Shown here: positions 11,948-25,600 of the stretch, piece by piece | Position numbering within the stretch: position 1 is the stretch's first letter | Layout of the letters: every line of letters starts with the position of its first letter | Translations under genes and position numbers: made by a program | Notes under the pieces: generated by a model | What the model was told of the DNA's origin: nothing | The model's input: only the letters and a program-made list of their open reading frames with translations | Database searches by the model: none | NCBI GenBank assembly: GCA_963691705.1 | Contig: OY829541.1 | Span: 42,859,661 to 42,923,660 of the forward strand | From: Viola odorata | Lineage: Eukaryota > Streptophyta > Magnoliopsida > Malpighiales > Violaceae | DNA: 64,000 bases | Direction of reading: 5' to 3'

Positions 11948-14900
11948 GTGATTGGTCACGTCCCCACATCTTGTCTGTTTAGTGTTGTGATAGGTCACGT
12001 CCCCACATACACCATGTCATTTAAAAAGTTGTGATTGGTCACGTCCCCACATCTTGTCTGTTTAGTGTTGTGATAGGTCACGCCCCCACATACACCTTGT
12101 CATTTAAAAAGTTGTGATTGGTCACGTCCCCACATCTTGTCTGTTTAGTGTTGTGATAGGTCACGCCCCCACATACACCTTGTCATTTTAAAAGTTGTGA
12201 TTGGTCACGTCCCCACATCTTGTCTGTTTAGTGTTGTGATAGGTCACGTCCCCACATACACCTTGTCATTTTAAAAGTTGTGATTGGTCACGCCCCCATA
12301 TCTTGTCTGTGTAGTGTTGTGATAGGTCACGTCCCCACATACACCTTGTCATTTAAAAAGTTGTGATTATTCACGTCCCCACATCTTGTCTGTTTAGTGT
12401 TGTGATAGGTCACGTCCCCACATATACCTTGTCATTTTAAAAGTTGTGATTGGTCACGTCCCCACATCTTGTCTGTGTAGTGTTGTGATAGGTCACGTCC
12501 CCACATACACCTTGTCATTTAAAAAGTTGTGATTGGTCACGTCCCCACATCCTGTCTGTTTAGTGTTGTGTTAGGTCACGTCCCCACATACACCTTGTCA
12601 TTTAAAAAGTTGTGATTGGTCACGTCCCCACATCTTGTCTGTTTAGTGTTGTGATAGGTCACGCCCCCACATACACCTTGTCATTTTAAAAGTTGTGATT
12701 GGTCACGTCCCCATATCTTGTCTGTGTAGTGTTGTGATAGGTCACGTCCCCACATACACCTTGTCTTTTAAAAAGTTATGATTGGTCACGTCCCCACATC
12801 TTGTCTGTTTAGTGTTGTGATAGGTCACGTCCCCACATACACCATGTCATTTAAAAAGTTGTGATTGGTCACGTCCCCACATCTTGTCTGTTTAGTGTTG
12901 TGATAGGTCACGCCCCCACATACACCTTGTCATTTTAAAAGTTGTGATTGGTCACGCCCCCATATCTTGTCTGTGTAGTGTTGTGATAGGTCACGTCCCC
13001 ACATACACCTTGTCATTTAAAAAGTTGTGATTGGTCACGTCCCCACATCTTGTCTGTTTAGTGTTGTGATAGGTCACATCCCCACATATACCTTGTCATT
13101 TTAAAAGTTGTGATTGGTCACGTCCCCACATCGTGTCTGTGTAGTGTTGTGATAGGTCACGTCCCCACATACACCATGTCATTTAAAAAGTTGTGATTGG
13201 TCACGTCCCCACATCTTGTCTGTTTAGTGTTGTGATAGGTCACGTCCCCACATACACCATGTCATTTAAAAAGTTGTGATTGGTCACGTCCCCACATCTT
13301 GTCTGTTTAGTGTTGTGATAGGTCACGTCCCCACATACACCATGTCATTTAAAAAGTTGTGATTGGTCACGTCCCCACATCTTGTCTGTTTAGTGTTGTG
13401 ATAGGTCACGCCCCCACATACACCTTGTCATTTAAAAAGTTGTGATTGGTCACGTCCCCACATCTTGTCTGTTTAGTGTTGTGATAGGTCACGCCCCCAC
13501 ATACACCTTGTCATTTAAAAAGTTGTGATTGGTCACGTCCCCACATCTTGTCTGTTTAGTGTTGTGATAGGTCACGCCCCCACATACACCTTGTCATTTT
13601 AAAAGTTGTGATTGGTCACGTCCCCACATCTTGTCTGTGTAGTGTTGTGATAGGTCACGTCCCCACATACACCATGTCATTTAAAAAGTTGTGATTGGTC
13701 ACGTCCCCACATCTTGTCTGTTTAGTGTTGTGATAGGTCACGTCCCCACATACACCATGTCATTTAAAAAGTTGTGATTGGTCACGTCCCCACATCTTGT
13801 CTGTTTAGTGTTGTGATAGGTCACGCCCCCACATACACCTTGTCATTTTAAAAGTTGTGATTGGTCACGTCCCCATATCTTGTCTGTGTAGTGTTGTGAT
13901 AGGTCACGTCCCCACATACACCTTGTCTTTTAAAAAGTTATGATTGGTCACGTCCCCACATCTTGTCTGTTTAGTGTTGTGATAGGTCACGTCCCCACAT
14001 ACACCATGTCATTTAAAAAGTTGTGATTGGTCACGTCCCCACATCTTGTCTGTTTAGTGTTGTGATAGGTCACGCCCCCACATACACCTTGTCATTTTAA
14101 AAGTTGTGATTGGTCACGCCCCCATATCTTGTCTGTGTAGTGTTGTGATAGGTCACGTCCCCACATACACCTTGTCATTTAAAAAGTTGTGATTGGTCAC
14201 GTCCCCACATCTTGTCTGTTTAGTGTTGTGATAGGTCACATCCCCACATATACCTTGTCATTTTAAAAGTTGTGATTGGTCACGTCCCCACATCGTGTCT
14301 GTGTAGTGTTGTGATAGGTCACGTCCCCACATACACCATGTCATTTAAAAAGTTGTGATTGGTCACGTCCCCACATCTTGTCTGTTTAGTGTTGTGATAG
14401 GTCACGTCCCCACATACACCATGTCATTTAAAAAGTTGTGATTGGTCACGTCCCCACATCTTGTCTGTTTAGTGTTGTGATAGGTCACGTCCCCACATAC
14501 ACCATGTCATTTAAAAAGTTGTGATTGGTCACGTCCCCACATCTTGTCTGTTTAGTGTTGTGATAGGTCACGCCCCCACATACACCTTGTCATTTAAAAA
14601 GTTGTGATTGGTCACGTCCCCACATCTTGTCTGTTTAGTGTTGTGATAGGTCACGCCCCCACATACACCTTGTCATTTTAAAAGTTGTGATTGGTCACGT
14701 CCCCACATCTTGTCTGTTTAGTGTTGTGATAGGTCACGTCCCCACATACACCTTGTCATTTTAAAAGTTGTGATTGGTCACGCCCCCATATCTTGTCTGT
14801 GTAGTGTTGTGATAGGTCACGTCCCCACATACACCTTGTCATTTAAAAAGTTGTGATTATTCACGTCCCCACATCTTGTCTGTTTAGTGTTGTGATAGGT

Positions 14901-16180
14901 CACGTCCCCACATATACCTTGTCATTTTAAAAGTTGTGATTGGTCACGTCCCCACATCTTGTCTGTGTAGTGTTGTGATAGGTCACGTCCCCACATACAC
15001 CTTGTCATTTAAAAAGTTGTGATTGGTCACGTCCCCACATCCTGTCTGTTTAGTGTTGTGTTAGGTCACGTCCCCACATACACCTTGTCATTTAAAAAGT
15101 TGTGATTGGTCACGTCCCCACATCTTGTCTGTTTAGTGTTGTGATAGGTCACGCCCCCACATACACCTTGTCATTTTAAAAGTTGTGATTGGTCACGTCC
15201 CCATATCTTGTCTGTGTAGTGTTGTGATAGGTCACGTCCCCACATACACCTTGTCTTTTAAAAAGTTATGATTGGTCACGTCCCCACATCTTGTCTGTTT
15301 AGTGTTGTGATAGGTCACGTCCCCACATACACCATGTCATTTAAAAAGTTGTGATTGGTCACGTCCCCACATCTTGTCTGTTTAGTGTTGTGATAGGTCA
15401 CGCCCCCACATACACCTTGTCATTTTAAAAGTTGTGATTGGTCACGCCCCCATATCTTGTCTGTGTAGTGTTGTGATAGGTCACGTCCCCACATACACCT
15501 TGTCATTTAAAAAGTTGTGATTGGTCACGTCCCCACATCTTGTCTGTTTAGTGTTGTGATAGGTCACATCCCCACATATACCTTGTCATTTTAAAAGTTG
15601 TGATTGGTCACGTCCCCACATCGTGTCTGTGTAGTGTTGTGATAGGTCACGTCCCCACATACACCTTGTCATTTAAAAAGTTGTGATTGGTCACGTCCCC
15701 ACATCCTGTCTGTTTAGTGTTGTGATAGGTCACGTCCCCACATACACCTTGTCATTTAAAAAGTTGTGATTGGTCACGTCCCCACATCTTGTCTGTTTAG
15801 TGTTGTGATAGGTCACGCCCCCACATACACCTTGTCATTTTAAAAGTTGTGATTGGTCACGTCCCCATATCTTGTCTGTGTAGTGTTGTGATAGGTCACG
15901 TCCCCACATACACCTTGTCATTTAAAAAGTTATGATTGGTCACGTCCCCACATCTTGTCTGTTTAGTGTTGTGATAGGTCACGTCCCCACATACACCATG
16001 TCATTTAAAAAGTTGTGATTGGTCACGTCCCCACATCTTGTCTGTTTAGTGTTGTGATAGGTCACGCCCCCACATACACCTTGTCATTTTAAAAGTTGTG
16101 ATTGGTCACGTCCCCATATCTTGTCTGTTTAGTGTTGTGATAGGTCACGTCCCCACATACACCTTGTCATTTAAAAAGTT
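11948..16180 (+). repeat. Longest pure dimer run (51 dimers, 4233 bp)
   Basis: Exactly 51x83 bp with no t, AA or BB. Nested duplications are visible: the private GTGATTATTCACG recurs at 12361 and 14851 (2490 bp = 30 dimers); CATCGTGTC at 13129, 14291 and 15619; TTGTCTTTTAAAAAG at 12761, 13923 and 15251. About 11948-13170 equals about 14438-15660, and part of it is also copied at +1162 bp (14 dimers). Confidence 0.88.
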
Positions 16181-16341
16181 GTGATTGGTCACGTCCCCAC
16201 ATCTTGTCTGTGTAGTGTTGTGATTGGTCACGTCCCCACATCTTGTCTGTTTAGTGTTGTGATAGGTCACGTCCCCACATCTTGTCTGTTTAGTGTTGTG
16301 ATAGGTCACGCCCCCACATACACCTTATCATTTTAAAAGTT
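16181..16341 (+). repeat. AAAB block (161 bp), type example
   Basis: Three A units and a B with no deletion. Other copies start at 6184, 23380, 24156, 24649, 26661, 29122, 29898, 30391, 31822, 34972, 37331 and 39822. In most of them the first A-A junction carries the TTGG head and the second the TAGG head, which marks two different recombination points. Confidence 0.9.
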
Positions 16342-16590
16342 GTGATTGGTCACGTCCGCACATCTTGTCTGTTTAGTGTTGTGATAGGTCACGTCCCCAC
16401 ATACACCATGTCATTTAAAAAGTTGTGATTGGTCACGTCCCCACATCTTGTCTGTTTAGTGTTGTGATAGGTCACGCCCCCACATACACCTTGTCATTTT
16501 AAAAGTTGTGATTGGTCACGTCCCCATATCTTGTCTGTTTAGTGTTGTGATAGGTCACGCCCCCATATACACCTTGTCATTTAAAAAGTT

Positions 16591-16790
16591 GTGATTGGCC
16601 ACGTCCCCACATCTTGTCTGTGTAGTGTTGTGATTGGTCACGTCCCCACATCTTGTCTGTGTAGTGTTGTGATAGGTCACGTCCCCACATCTTGTCTGTG
16701 TAGTGTTGTGATAGGTCACGTCCCCACATCTTGTCTGTGTAGTGTTGTGATAGGTCACGCCTCCACATACACCTTGTCATTTAAAAAGTT
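16591..16790 (+). repeat. AAAAB block (200 bp), type example
   Basis: Four A units followed by B. Other copies start at 23790, 27071, 29532, 32232 and 35382. In the 16591, 27071, 32232 and 35382 copies the closing B carries CACGCCTCC; in 23790 and 29532 it carries CACGTCCCC with CACCATG. Each sits exactly three dimers (249 bp) after an AAAB block, so AAAB-3 dimers-AAAAB behaves as one 610-bp cassette. Confidence 0.9.
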
Positions 16791-18387
16791 GTGATTGGTC
16801 ACGTCCCCACATCTTGTCTGTTTAGTGTTGTGATAGGTCACGCCCCCACATACACCTTGTCATTTTAAAAGTTGTGATTGGTCACGTCCCCACATCTTGT
16901 CTGTTTAGTGTTGTGATAGGTCACGTCCCCACATACACCTTGTCATTTTAAAAGTTGTGATTGGTCACGCCCCCATATCTTGTATGTGTAGTGTTGTGAT
17001 AGGTCACGTCCCCACATACACCTTGTCATTTAAAAAGTTGTGATTGGTCACGTCCCCACATCTTGTCTGTTTAGTGTTGTGATAGGTCACGTCCCCACAT
17101 ATACCTTGTCATTTTAAAAGTTGTGATTGGTCACGTCCCCACATCTTGTCTGTGTAGTGTTGTGATAGGTCACATCCCCACATACACCTTGTCATTTAAA
17201 AAGTTGTGATTGGTCACGTCCCCACATCCTGTCTGTTTAGTGTTGTGATAGGTCACGTCCCCACATACACCTTGTCATTTAAAAAGTTGTGATTGGTCAC
17301 GTCCCCACATCTTGTCTGTTTAGTGTTGTGATAGGTCACGCCCCCACATACACCTTGTCATTTTAAAAGTAGTGATTGGTCACGTCCCCATATCTTGTCT
17401 ATGTAGTGTTGTGATAGGTCACGTCCCCACATACACCTTGTCATTTAAAAAGTTATGATTGGTCACGTCCCCACATCTTGTCTGTTTAGTGTTGTGATAG
17501 GTCACGGCCCCACATACACCATGTCATTTAAAAAGTTGTGATTGGTCACGTCCCCACATCTTGTCAGTTTAGTGTTGTGATAGGTCACGCCCCCACATAC
17601 ACCTTGTCATTTTAAAAGTTGTGATTGGTCACGTCCCCATATCTTGTCTGTTTAGTGTTGTGATAGGTCACGTCCACACATACACCTTGTCATTTAAAAA
17701 GTTGTGATTGGTCACGTCCCAACATCTTGTCTGTGTAGTGTTGTGATTGGTCACGTCCCCACATCTTGTCTGTTTAGTGTTGTGATAGGTCACGTCCCCA
17801 CATACACCTTGGCATTTAAAAAGTTGCCCACACCTTCTCTGTGTAGTGCTGTGATAGGTCACGTCCCCACATCTTGTCTGTGTAGTGTTGTGATAGGTCA
17901 CGTCCCCACATCTTGTCTGTTTAGTGTTGTGATAGGTCACGCCCCCACATACACCTTGTCATTTTAAAAGTTGTGATTGGTCACGTCCCCACATCTTGTC
18001 TGTTTAGTGTTGTGATAGGTCACGCCCCCACATACACCTTGTCATTTTAAAAGTTGTGATTGGTCACGCCCCCATATCTTGTCTGTGTAGTGTTGTGATA
18101 GGTCACGTCCCCACATACACCTTGTCATTTAAAAAGTTGTGATTGGTCACGTCCCCACATCTTGTCTGTTTAGTGTTGTGATAGGTCACGTCCCCACATA
18201 TACCTTGTCATTTTAAAAGTTGTGATTGGTCACGTCCCCACATCTTGTCTGTGTAGTGTTGTGATAGGTCACGTCCCCACATACACCTTGTCATTTAAAA
18301 AGTTGTGATTGGTCACGTCCCCACATCCTGTCTGTTTAGTGTTGTGATAGGTCACGTCCCCACATACACCTTGTCATTTAAAAAGTT

Positions 18388-18431
18388 GTGATTGGTCACG
18401 TCCCCACATACACCTTGTCATTTAAAAAGTT
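18388..18431 (+). repeat. B following B (BB junction)
   Basis: This B follows a B and has the A-type head GTGATTGG with a B tail. A second case is 19249-19292. They look like crossovers inside the shared A/B head, or the loss of one A. The BtAB and BtAAB blocks also start with a B after a B (18930, 20644, 21875, 22442, 25142, 30884, 34034), there with ATGATTGG. Confidence 0.85.
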
Positions 18432-19120
18432 GTGATTGGTCACGTCCCCACATCTTGTCTGTTTAGTGTTGTGATAGGTCACGTCCCCACATACACCTTG
18501 TCATTTTAAAAGTTGTGATTGGTCACGCCCCCATATCTTGTATGTGTAGTGTTGTGATAGGTCACGTCCCCACATACACCTTGTCATTTAAAAAGTTATG
18601 ATTGGTCACGTCCCAACATCTTGTCTGTTTAGTGTTGTGATAGGTCACGCCCCCACATACACCTTGTCATTTTAAAAGTTGTGATTGGTCACGTCCCCAC
18701 ATCTTGTCTGTTTAGTGTTGTGATAGGTCACGTCCCCACATACACCTTGTCATTTTAAAAGTTGTGATTGGTCACGCCCCCATATCTTGTATGTGTAGTG
18801 TTGTGATAGGTCACGTCCCCACATACACCTTGTCATTTAAAAAGTTATGATTGGTCACGTCCCCACATCTTGTCTGTTTAGTGTTGTGATAGGTCACGCC
18901 CCCACATACACCTTGTCATTTAAAAAGTTATGATTGGTCACGTCCCCACATACACCTTGGCATTTAAAAAGTTGCCCACATCTTGTCTGTTTAGTGTTGT
19001 GATAGGTCACGTCCCCACATCTTGTCTGTTTAGTGTTGTGATAGGTCACGCCCCCACATACACCTTGTCATTTTAAAAGTTGTGATTGGTCACGCCCCCA
19101 TATCTTGTCTGTGTAGTGTT

Positions 19121-19165
19121 GTGATAGGTCACGCCCCCACATACACCTTGTCATTTTAAAAAGTT
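19121..19165 (+). repeat. 45-bp B variant (B+), first of four
   Basis: The AT tract reads TTTTAAAAAG, one base longer than either common allele. Copies start at 19121, 19332, 19499 and 19896, all within 820 bp, so one insertion was spread locally with its dimer. I saw no copy elsewhere in the window. Confidence 0.88.
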
Positions 19166-22100
19166 GTGATTGGTCACGTCCCCACATCTTGTCTGTTTAG
19201 TGTTGTGATAGGTCACGTCCCCACATACACCTTGTCATTTTAAAAGTTGTGATTGGTCACGCCCCCACATACACCTTGTCATTTTAAAAGTTGTGATTGG
19301 TCACGCCCCCATATCTTGTCTGTGTAGTGTTGTGATAGGTCACGCCCCCACATACACCTTGTCATTTTAAAAAGTTGTGATTGGTCACGTCCCCACATCT
19401 TGTCTGTTTAGTGTTGTGATAGGTCACGCCCCCACATACACCTTGTCATTTTAAAAGTTGTGATTGGTCACGCCCCCATATCTTGTCTGTGTAGTGTTGT
19501 GATAGGTCACGCCCCCACATACACCTTGTCATTTTAAAAAGTTGTGATTGGTCACGTCCCCACATCTTGTCTGTTTAGTGTTGTGATAGGTCACGTCCCC
19601 ACATACACCTTGGCATTTAAAAAGTTGCCCACACCTTCTCTGTGTAGTGCTGTGATAGGTCACGTCCCCACATCTTGTCTGTGTAGTGTTGTGATAGGTC
19701 ACGTCCCCACATCTTGTCTGTTTAGTGTTGTGATAGGTCACGCCCCCACATACACCTTGTCATTTTAAAAGTTGTGATTGGTCACGTCCCCACATCTTGT
19801 CTGTTTAGTGTTGTGATAGGTCACGCCCCCACATACACCTTGTCATTTTAAAAGTTGTGATTGGTCACGCCCCCATATCTTGTCTGTGTAGTGTTGTGAT
19901 AGGTCACGCCCCCACATACACCTTGTCATTTTAAAAAGTTGTGATTGGTCACGTCCCCACATCTTGTCTGTTTAGTGTTGTGATAGGTCACGTCCCCACA
20001 TACACCTTGTCATTTTAAAAGTTGTGATTGGTCACGCCCCCATATCTTGTATGTGTAGTGTTGTGATAGGTCACGTCCCCACATACACCTTGTCATTTAA
20101 AAAGTTATGATTGGTCACGTCCCAACATCTTGTCTGTTTAGTGTTGTGATAGGTCACGCCCCCACATACACCTTGTCATTTTAAAAGTTGTGATTGGTCA
20201 CGTCCCCACATCTTGTCTGTTTAGTGTTGTGATAGGTCACGTCCCCACATACACCTTGTCATTTAAAAAGTTGTGATTGGTCACGCCCCCATATCTTGTC
20301 TGTTTAGTGTTGTGATAGGTCACGTCCCCACATACACCTTGTCATTTTAAAAGTTGTGATTGGTCACGCCCCCATATCTTGTATGTGTAGTGTTGTGATA
20401 GGTCACGTCCCCACATCTTGTCTGTTTAGTGTTGTGATAGGTCACGTCCCCACATACACCTTGTCATTTTAAAAGTTGTGATTGGTCACGCCCCCATATC
20501 TTGTATGTGTAGTGTTGTGATAGGTCACGTCCCCACATACACCTTGTCATTTAAAAAGTTATGATTGGTCACGTCCCCACATCTTGTCTGTTTAGTGTTG
20601 TGATAGGTCACGCCCCCACATACACCTTGTCATTTAAAAAGTTATGATTGGTCACGTCCCCACATACACCTTGGCATTTAAAAAGTTGCCCACATCTTGT
20701 CTGTTTAGTGTTGTGATAGGTCACGTCCCCACATCTTGTCTGTTTAGTGTTGTGATAGGTCACGCCCCCACATACACCTTGTCATTTTAAAAGTTGTGAT
20801 TGGTCACGTCCCCACATCTTGTCTGTTTAGTGTTGTGATAGGTCACGCCCCCACATACACCTTGTCATTTTAAAAGTTGTGATTGGTCACGCCCCCATAT
20901 CTTGTATGTGTAGTGTTGTGATAGGTCACGCCCCCACATACACCTTGTCATTTAAAAAGTTGTGATTGGTCACGTCCCCACATCCTGTCTGTTTAGTGTT
21001 GTGATAGGTCACGTCCCCACATACACCTTGTCATTTAAAAAGTTGTGATTGGTCACGTCCCCACATCTTGTCTGTTTAGTGTTGTGATAGGTCACGTCCC
21101 CACATACACCTTGTCATTTTAAAAGTTGTGATTGGTCACGCCCCCATATCTTGTATGTGTAGTGTTGTGATAGGTCACGTCCCCACATACACCTTGTCAT
21201 TTAAAAAGTTATGATTGGTCACGTCCCAACATCTTGTCTGTTTAGTGTTGTGATAGGTCACGCCCCCACATACACCTTGTCATTTAAAAAGTTGTGATTG
21301 GTCACGTCCCCACATCTTGTCTGTTTAGTGTTGTGATAGGTCACGTCCCCACATACACCTTGTCATTTAAAAAGTTGTGATTGGTCACGTCCCCACATCT
21401 TGTCTGTTTAGTGTTGTGATAGGTCACGTCCCCACATACACCTTGTCATTTTAAAAGTTGTGATTGGTCACGCCCCCATATCTTGTATGTGTAGTGTTGT
21501 GATAGGTCACGTCCCCACATACACCTTGTCATTTAAAAAGTTATGATTGGTCACGTCCCAACATCTTGTCTGTTTAGTGTTGTGATAGGTCACGCCCCCA
21601 CATACACCTTGTCATTTTAAAAGTTCTGATTGGTCACGTCCCCACATCTTGTCTGTTTAGTGTTGTGATAGGTCACGTCCCCACATACACCTTGTCATTT
21701 TAAAAGTTGTGATTGGTCACGCCCCCATATCTTGTATGTGTAGTGTTGTGATAGGTCACGTCCCCACATACACCTTGTCATTTAAAAAGTTATGATTGGT
21801 CACGTCCCCACATCTTGTCTGTTTAGTGTTGTGATAGGTCACGCCCCCACATACACCTTGTCATTTAAAAAGTTATGATTGGTCACGTCCCCACATACAC
21901 CTTGGCATTTAAAAAGTTGCCCACATCTTGTCTGTTTAGTGTTGTGATAGGTCACGTCCCCACATCTTGTCTGTTTAGTGTTGTGATAGGTCACGCCCCC
22001 ACATACACCTTGTCATTTAAAAAGTTGTGATTGGTCACGTCCCCACATCTTGTCTGTTTAGTGTTGTGATAGGTCACGCCCCCACATACACCTTGTCATT

Positions 22101-22441
22101 TTAAAAGTTGTGATTGGTCACGCCCCCATATCTTGTCTGTGTAGTGTTGTGATAGGTCACGCCCCCACATACACCTTGTCATTTAAAAAGTTGTGATTGG
22201 TCACGTCCCCACATCTTGTCTGTTTAGTGTTGTGATAGGTCACGTCCCCACATACACCTTGTCATTTTAAAAGTTGTGATTGGTCACGCCCCCATATCTT
22301 GTATGTGTAGTGTTGTGATAGGTCACGTCCCCACATACACCTTGTCATTTAAAAAGTTATGATTGGTCACGTCCCCACATCTTGTCTGTTTAGTGTTGTG
22401 ATAGGTCACGCCCCCACATACACCTTGTCATTTAAAAAGTT

Positions 22442-25141
22442 ATGATTGGTCACGTCCCCACATACACCTTGGCATTTAAAAAGTTGCCCACATCTTGTCT
22501 GTGTAGTGTTGTGATAGGTCACGTCCCCACATCTTGTCTGTGTAGTGTTGTGATAGGTCACGTCCCCACATCTTGTCTGTGTAGTGTTGTGATAGGTCAC
22601 GCCTCCACATGCACCTTGTCATTTAAAAAGTTGTGATTGGTCACGTCCCCACATCTTGTCTGTTTAGTGTTGTGATAGGTCACGCCCCCACATACACCTT
22701 GTCATTTTAAAAGTTGTGATTGGTCACGTCCCCACATCTTGTCTGTTTAGTGTTGTGATAGGTCACGTCCCCACATACACCATGTCATTTAAAAAGTTGT
22801 GATTGGTCACGTCTCCACATCTTGTCTGTTTAGTGTTGTGATAGGTCACGTCCCCACATACACCTTGTCATTTAAAAAGTTGTGATTGGTCACGTCCCCA
22901 CATCCTGTCTGTTTAGTGTTGTGATAGGTCACGTCCCCACATACACCTTGTCATTTAAAAAGTTGTGATTGGTCACGTCCCCACATCTTTTCTGTTTAGT
23001 GTTGTGATAGGTCACGCCCCCACATACACCTTGTCATTTTAAAAGTTGTGATTGGTCACGTCCCCATATCTTGTCTGTGTAGTGTTGTGATAGGTCACGT
23101 CCCCACATACACCTTGTCATTTAAAAAGTTATGATTGGTCACGTCCCCACATCTTGTCTGTTTAGTGTTGTGATAGGTCACGTCCCCACATACACCATGT
23201 CATTTAAAAAGTTGTGATTGGTCACGTCCCCACATCTTGTCTGTTTTGTGTTGTGATAGGTCACGCCCCCACATACACCTTGTCATTTTAAAAGTTGTGA
23301 TTGGTCACGTCCCCATATCTTGTCTGTTTAGTGTTGTGATAGGTCACGTCCCCACATACACCTTGTCATTTAAAAAGTTGTGATTGGTCACGTCCCCACA
23401 TCTTGTCTGTGTAGTGTTGTGATTGGTCACGTCCCCACATCTTGTCTGTTTAGTGTTGTGATAGGTCACGTCCCCACATCTTGTCTGTTTAGTGTTGTGA
23501 TAGGTCACGCCCCCACATACACCTTATCATTTTAAAAGTTGTGATTGGTCACGTCCCCACATCTTGTCTGTTTAGTGTTGTGATAGGTCACGTCCCCACA
23601 TACACCATGTCATTTAAAAAGTTGTGATTGGTCACGTCCCCACATCTTGTCTGTTTAGTGTTGTGATAGGTCACGCCCCCACATACACCTTGTCATTTTA
23701 GAAGTTGTGATTGGTCACGTCCCCATATCTTGTCTGTTTAGTGTTGTGATAGGTCACGCCCCCATATACACCTTGTCATTTAAAAAGTTGTGATTGGTCA
23801 CGTCCCCACATCTTGTCTGTGTAGTGTTGTGATTGGTCACGTCCCCACATCTTGTCTGTGTAGTGTTGTGATAGGTCACGTCCCCACATCTTGTCTGTGT
23901 AGTGTTGTGATAGGTCACGTCCCCACATCTTGTCTGTTTAGTGTTGTGATAGGTCACGTCCCCACATACACCATGTCATTTAAAAAGTTGTGATTGGTCA
24001 CGTCCCCACATCTTGTCTGTTTTGTGTTGTGATAGGTCACGCCCCCACATACACCTTGTCATTTTAAAAGTTGTGATTGGTCACGTCCCCATATCTTGTC
24101 TGTTTAGTGTTGTGATAGGTCACGTCCCCACATACACCTTGTCATTTAAAAAGTTGTGATTGGTCACGTCCCCACATCTTGTCTGTGTAGTGTTGTGATT
24201 GGTCACGTCCCCACATCTTGTCTGTTTAGTGTTGTGATAGGTCACGTCCCCACATCTTGTCTGTTTAGTGTTGTGATAGGTCACGCCCCCACATACACCT
24301 TATCATTTTAAAAGTTGTGATTGGTCACGTCCCCACATCTTGTCTGTTTAGTGTTGTGATAGGTCACGTCCCCACATACACCATGTCATTTAAAAAGTTA
24401 TGATTGGTCACGTCCCCACATCTTGTCTGTTTAGTGTTGTGATAGGTCACGTCCCCACATACACCATGTCATTTAAAAAGTTGTGATTGGTCACGTCCCC
24501 ACATCTTGTCTGTTTTGTGTTGTGATAGGTCACGCCCCCACATACACCTTGTCATTTTAAAAGTTGTGATTGGTCACGTCCCCATATCTTGTCTGTTTAG
24601 TGTTGTGATAGGTCACGTCCCCACATACACCTTGTCATTTAAAAAGTTGTGATTGGTCACGTCCCCACATCTTGTCTGTGTAGTGTTGTGATTGGTCACG
24701 TCCCCACATCTTGTCTGTTTAGTGTTGTGATAGGTCACGTCCCCACATCTTGTCTGTTTAGTGTTGTGATAGGTCACGCCCCCACATACACCTTGTCATT
24801 TTAAAAGTTGTGATTGGTCACGCCCCCATATCTTGTCTGTATAGTGTTGTGATAGGTCACGCCCCCACATACACCTTGTCATTTAAAAAGTTGTGATTGG
24901 TCACGTCCCCACATCTTGTCTGTTTAGTGTTGTGATAGGTCACGTCCCCACATACACCTTGTCATTTTAAAAGTTGTGATTGGTCACGCCCCCATATCTT
25001 GTATGTGTAGTGTTGTGATAGGTCACGTCCCCACATACACCTTGTCATTTAAAAAGTTATGATTGGTCACGTCCCCACATCTTGTCTGTTTAGTGTTGTG
25101 ATAGGTCACGCCCCCACATACACCTTGTCATTTAAAAAGTT
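22442..25141 (+). repeat. HOR beta, copy 1 (2700 bp)
   Basis: BtAAB, 9 dimers, AAAB 23380, 3 dimers, AAAAB 23790, 2 dimers, AAAB 24156, 4 dimers, AAAB 24649, 4 dimers; the sum is exactly 2700. The next BtAAB is at 25142. Its right part (23380-25141) recurs at 29122-30883. Confidence 0.9.
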
Positions 25142-25600
25142 ATGATTGGTCACGTCCCCACATACACCTTGGCATTTAAAAAGTTGCCCACATCTTGTCT
25201 GTGTAGTGTTGTGATAGGTCACGTCCCCACATCTTGTCTGTGTAGTGTTGTGATAGGTCACGTCCCCACATCTTGTCTGTGTAGTGTTGTGATAGGTCAC
25301 GCCTCCACATGCACCTTGTCATTTAAAAAGTTGTGATTGGTCACGTCCCCACATCTTGTCTGTTTAGTGTTGTGATAGGTCACGCCCCCACATACACCTT
25401 GTCATTTTAAAAGTTGTGATTGGTCACGTCCCCACATCTTGTCTATTTAGTGTTGTGATAGGTCACGTCCCCACATACACCATGTCATTTAAAAAGTTGT
25501 GATTGGTCACGTCCCCACATCTTGTCTGTTTAGTGTTGTGATAGGTCACGTCCCCACATACACCTTGTCATTTAAAAAGTTGTGATTGGTCACGTCCCCA

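Larger units (their letters stand above)
16181..17972 (+). repeat. AAAB-AAAAB cassette plus 269-bp block
   Basis: AAAB 16181, 3 dimers, AAAAB 16591, 11 dimers, AABtAAB 17704. The cassette recurs at 26661/27071 (offset 10480), which links this part to the beta HOR. The t unit of the 17704 block reads CACACCTTCTC, a private change shared with 19544. Confidence 0.87.
17973..22441 (+). repeat. Disordered segment with BB junctions and BtAB blocks
   Basis: Order: 5 dimers; extra B 18388-18431; 6 dimers; BtAB 18930-19081; irregular 462-bp run 19082-19543; ABtAAB 19544-19773; 2 dimers (one 84 bp); 5 dimers; AAB 20356-20477; 2 dimers; BtAB 20644-20795; 13 dimers; BtAB 21875-22026; 5 dimers. The TTGTATGTG allele of A and CACGCCCCCATATC heads are frequent here. 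This is the only part of the window where unit length itself varies. Confidence 0.87.
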
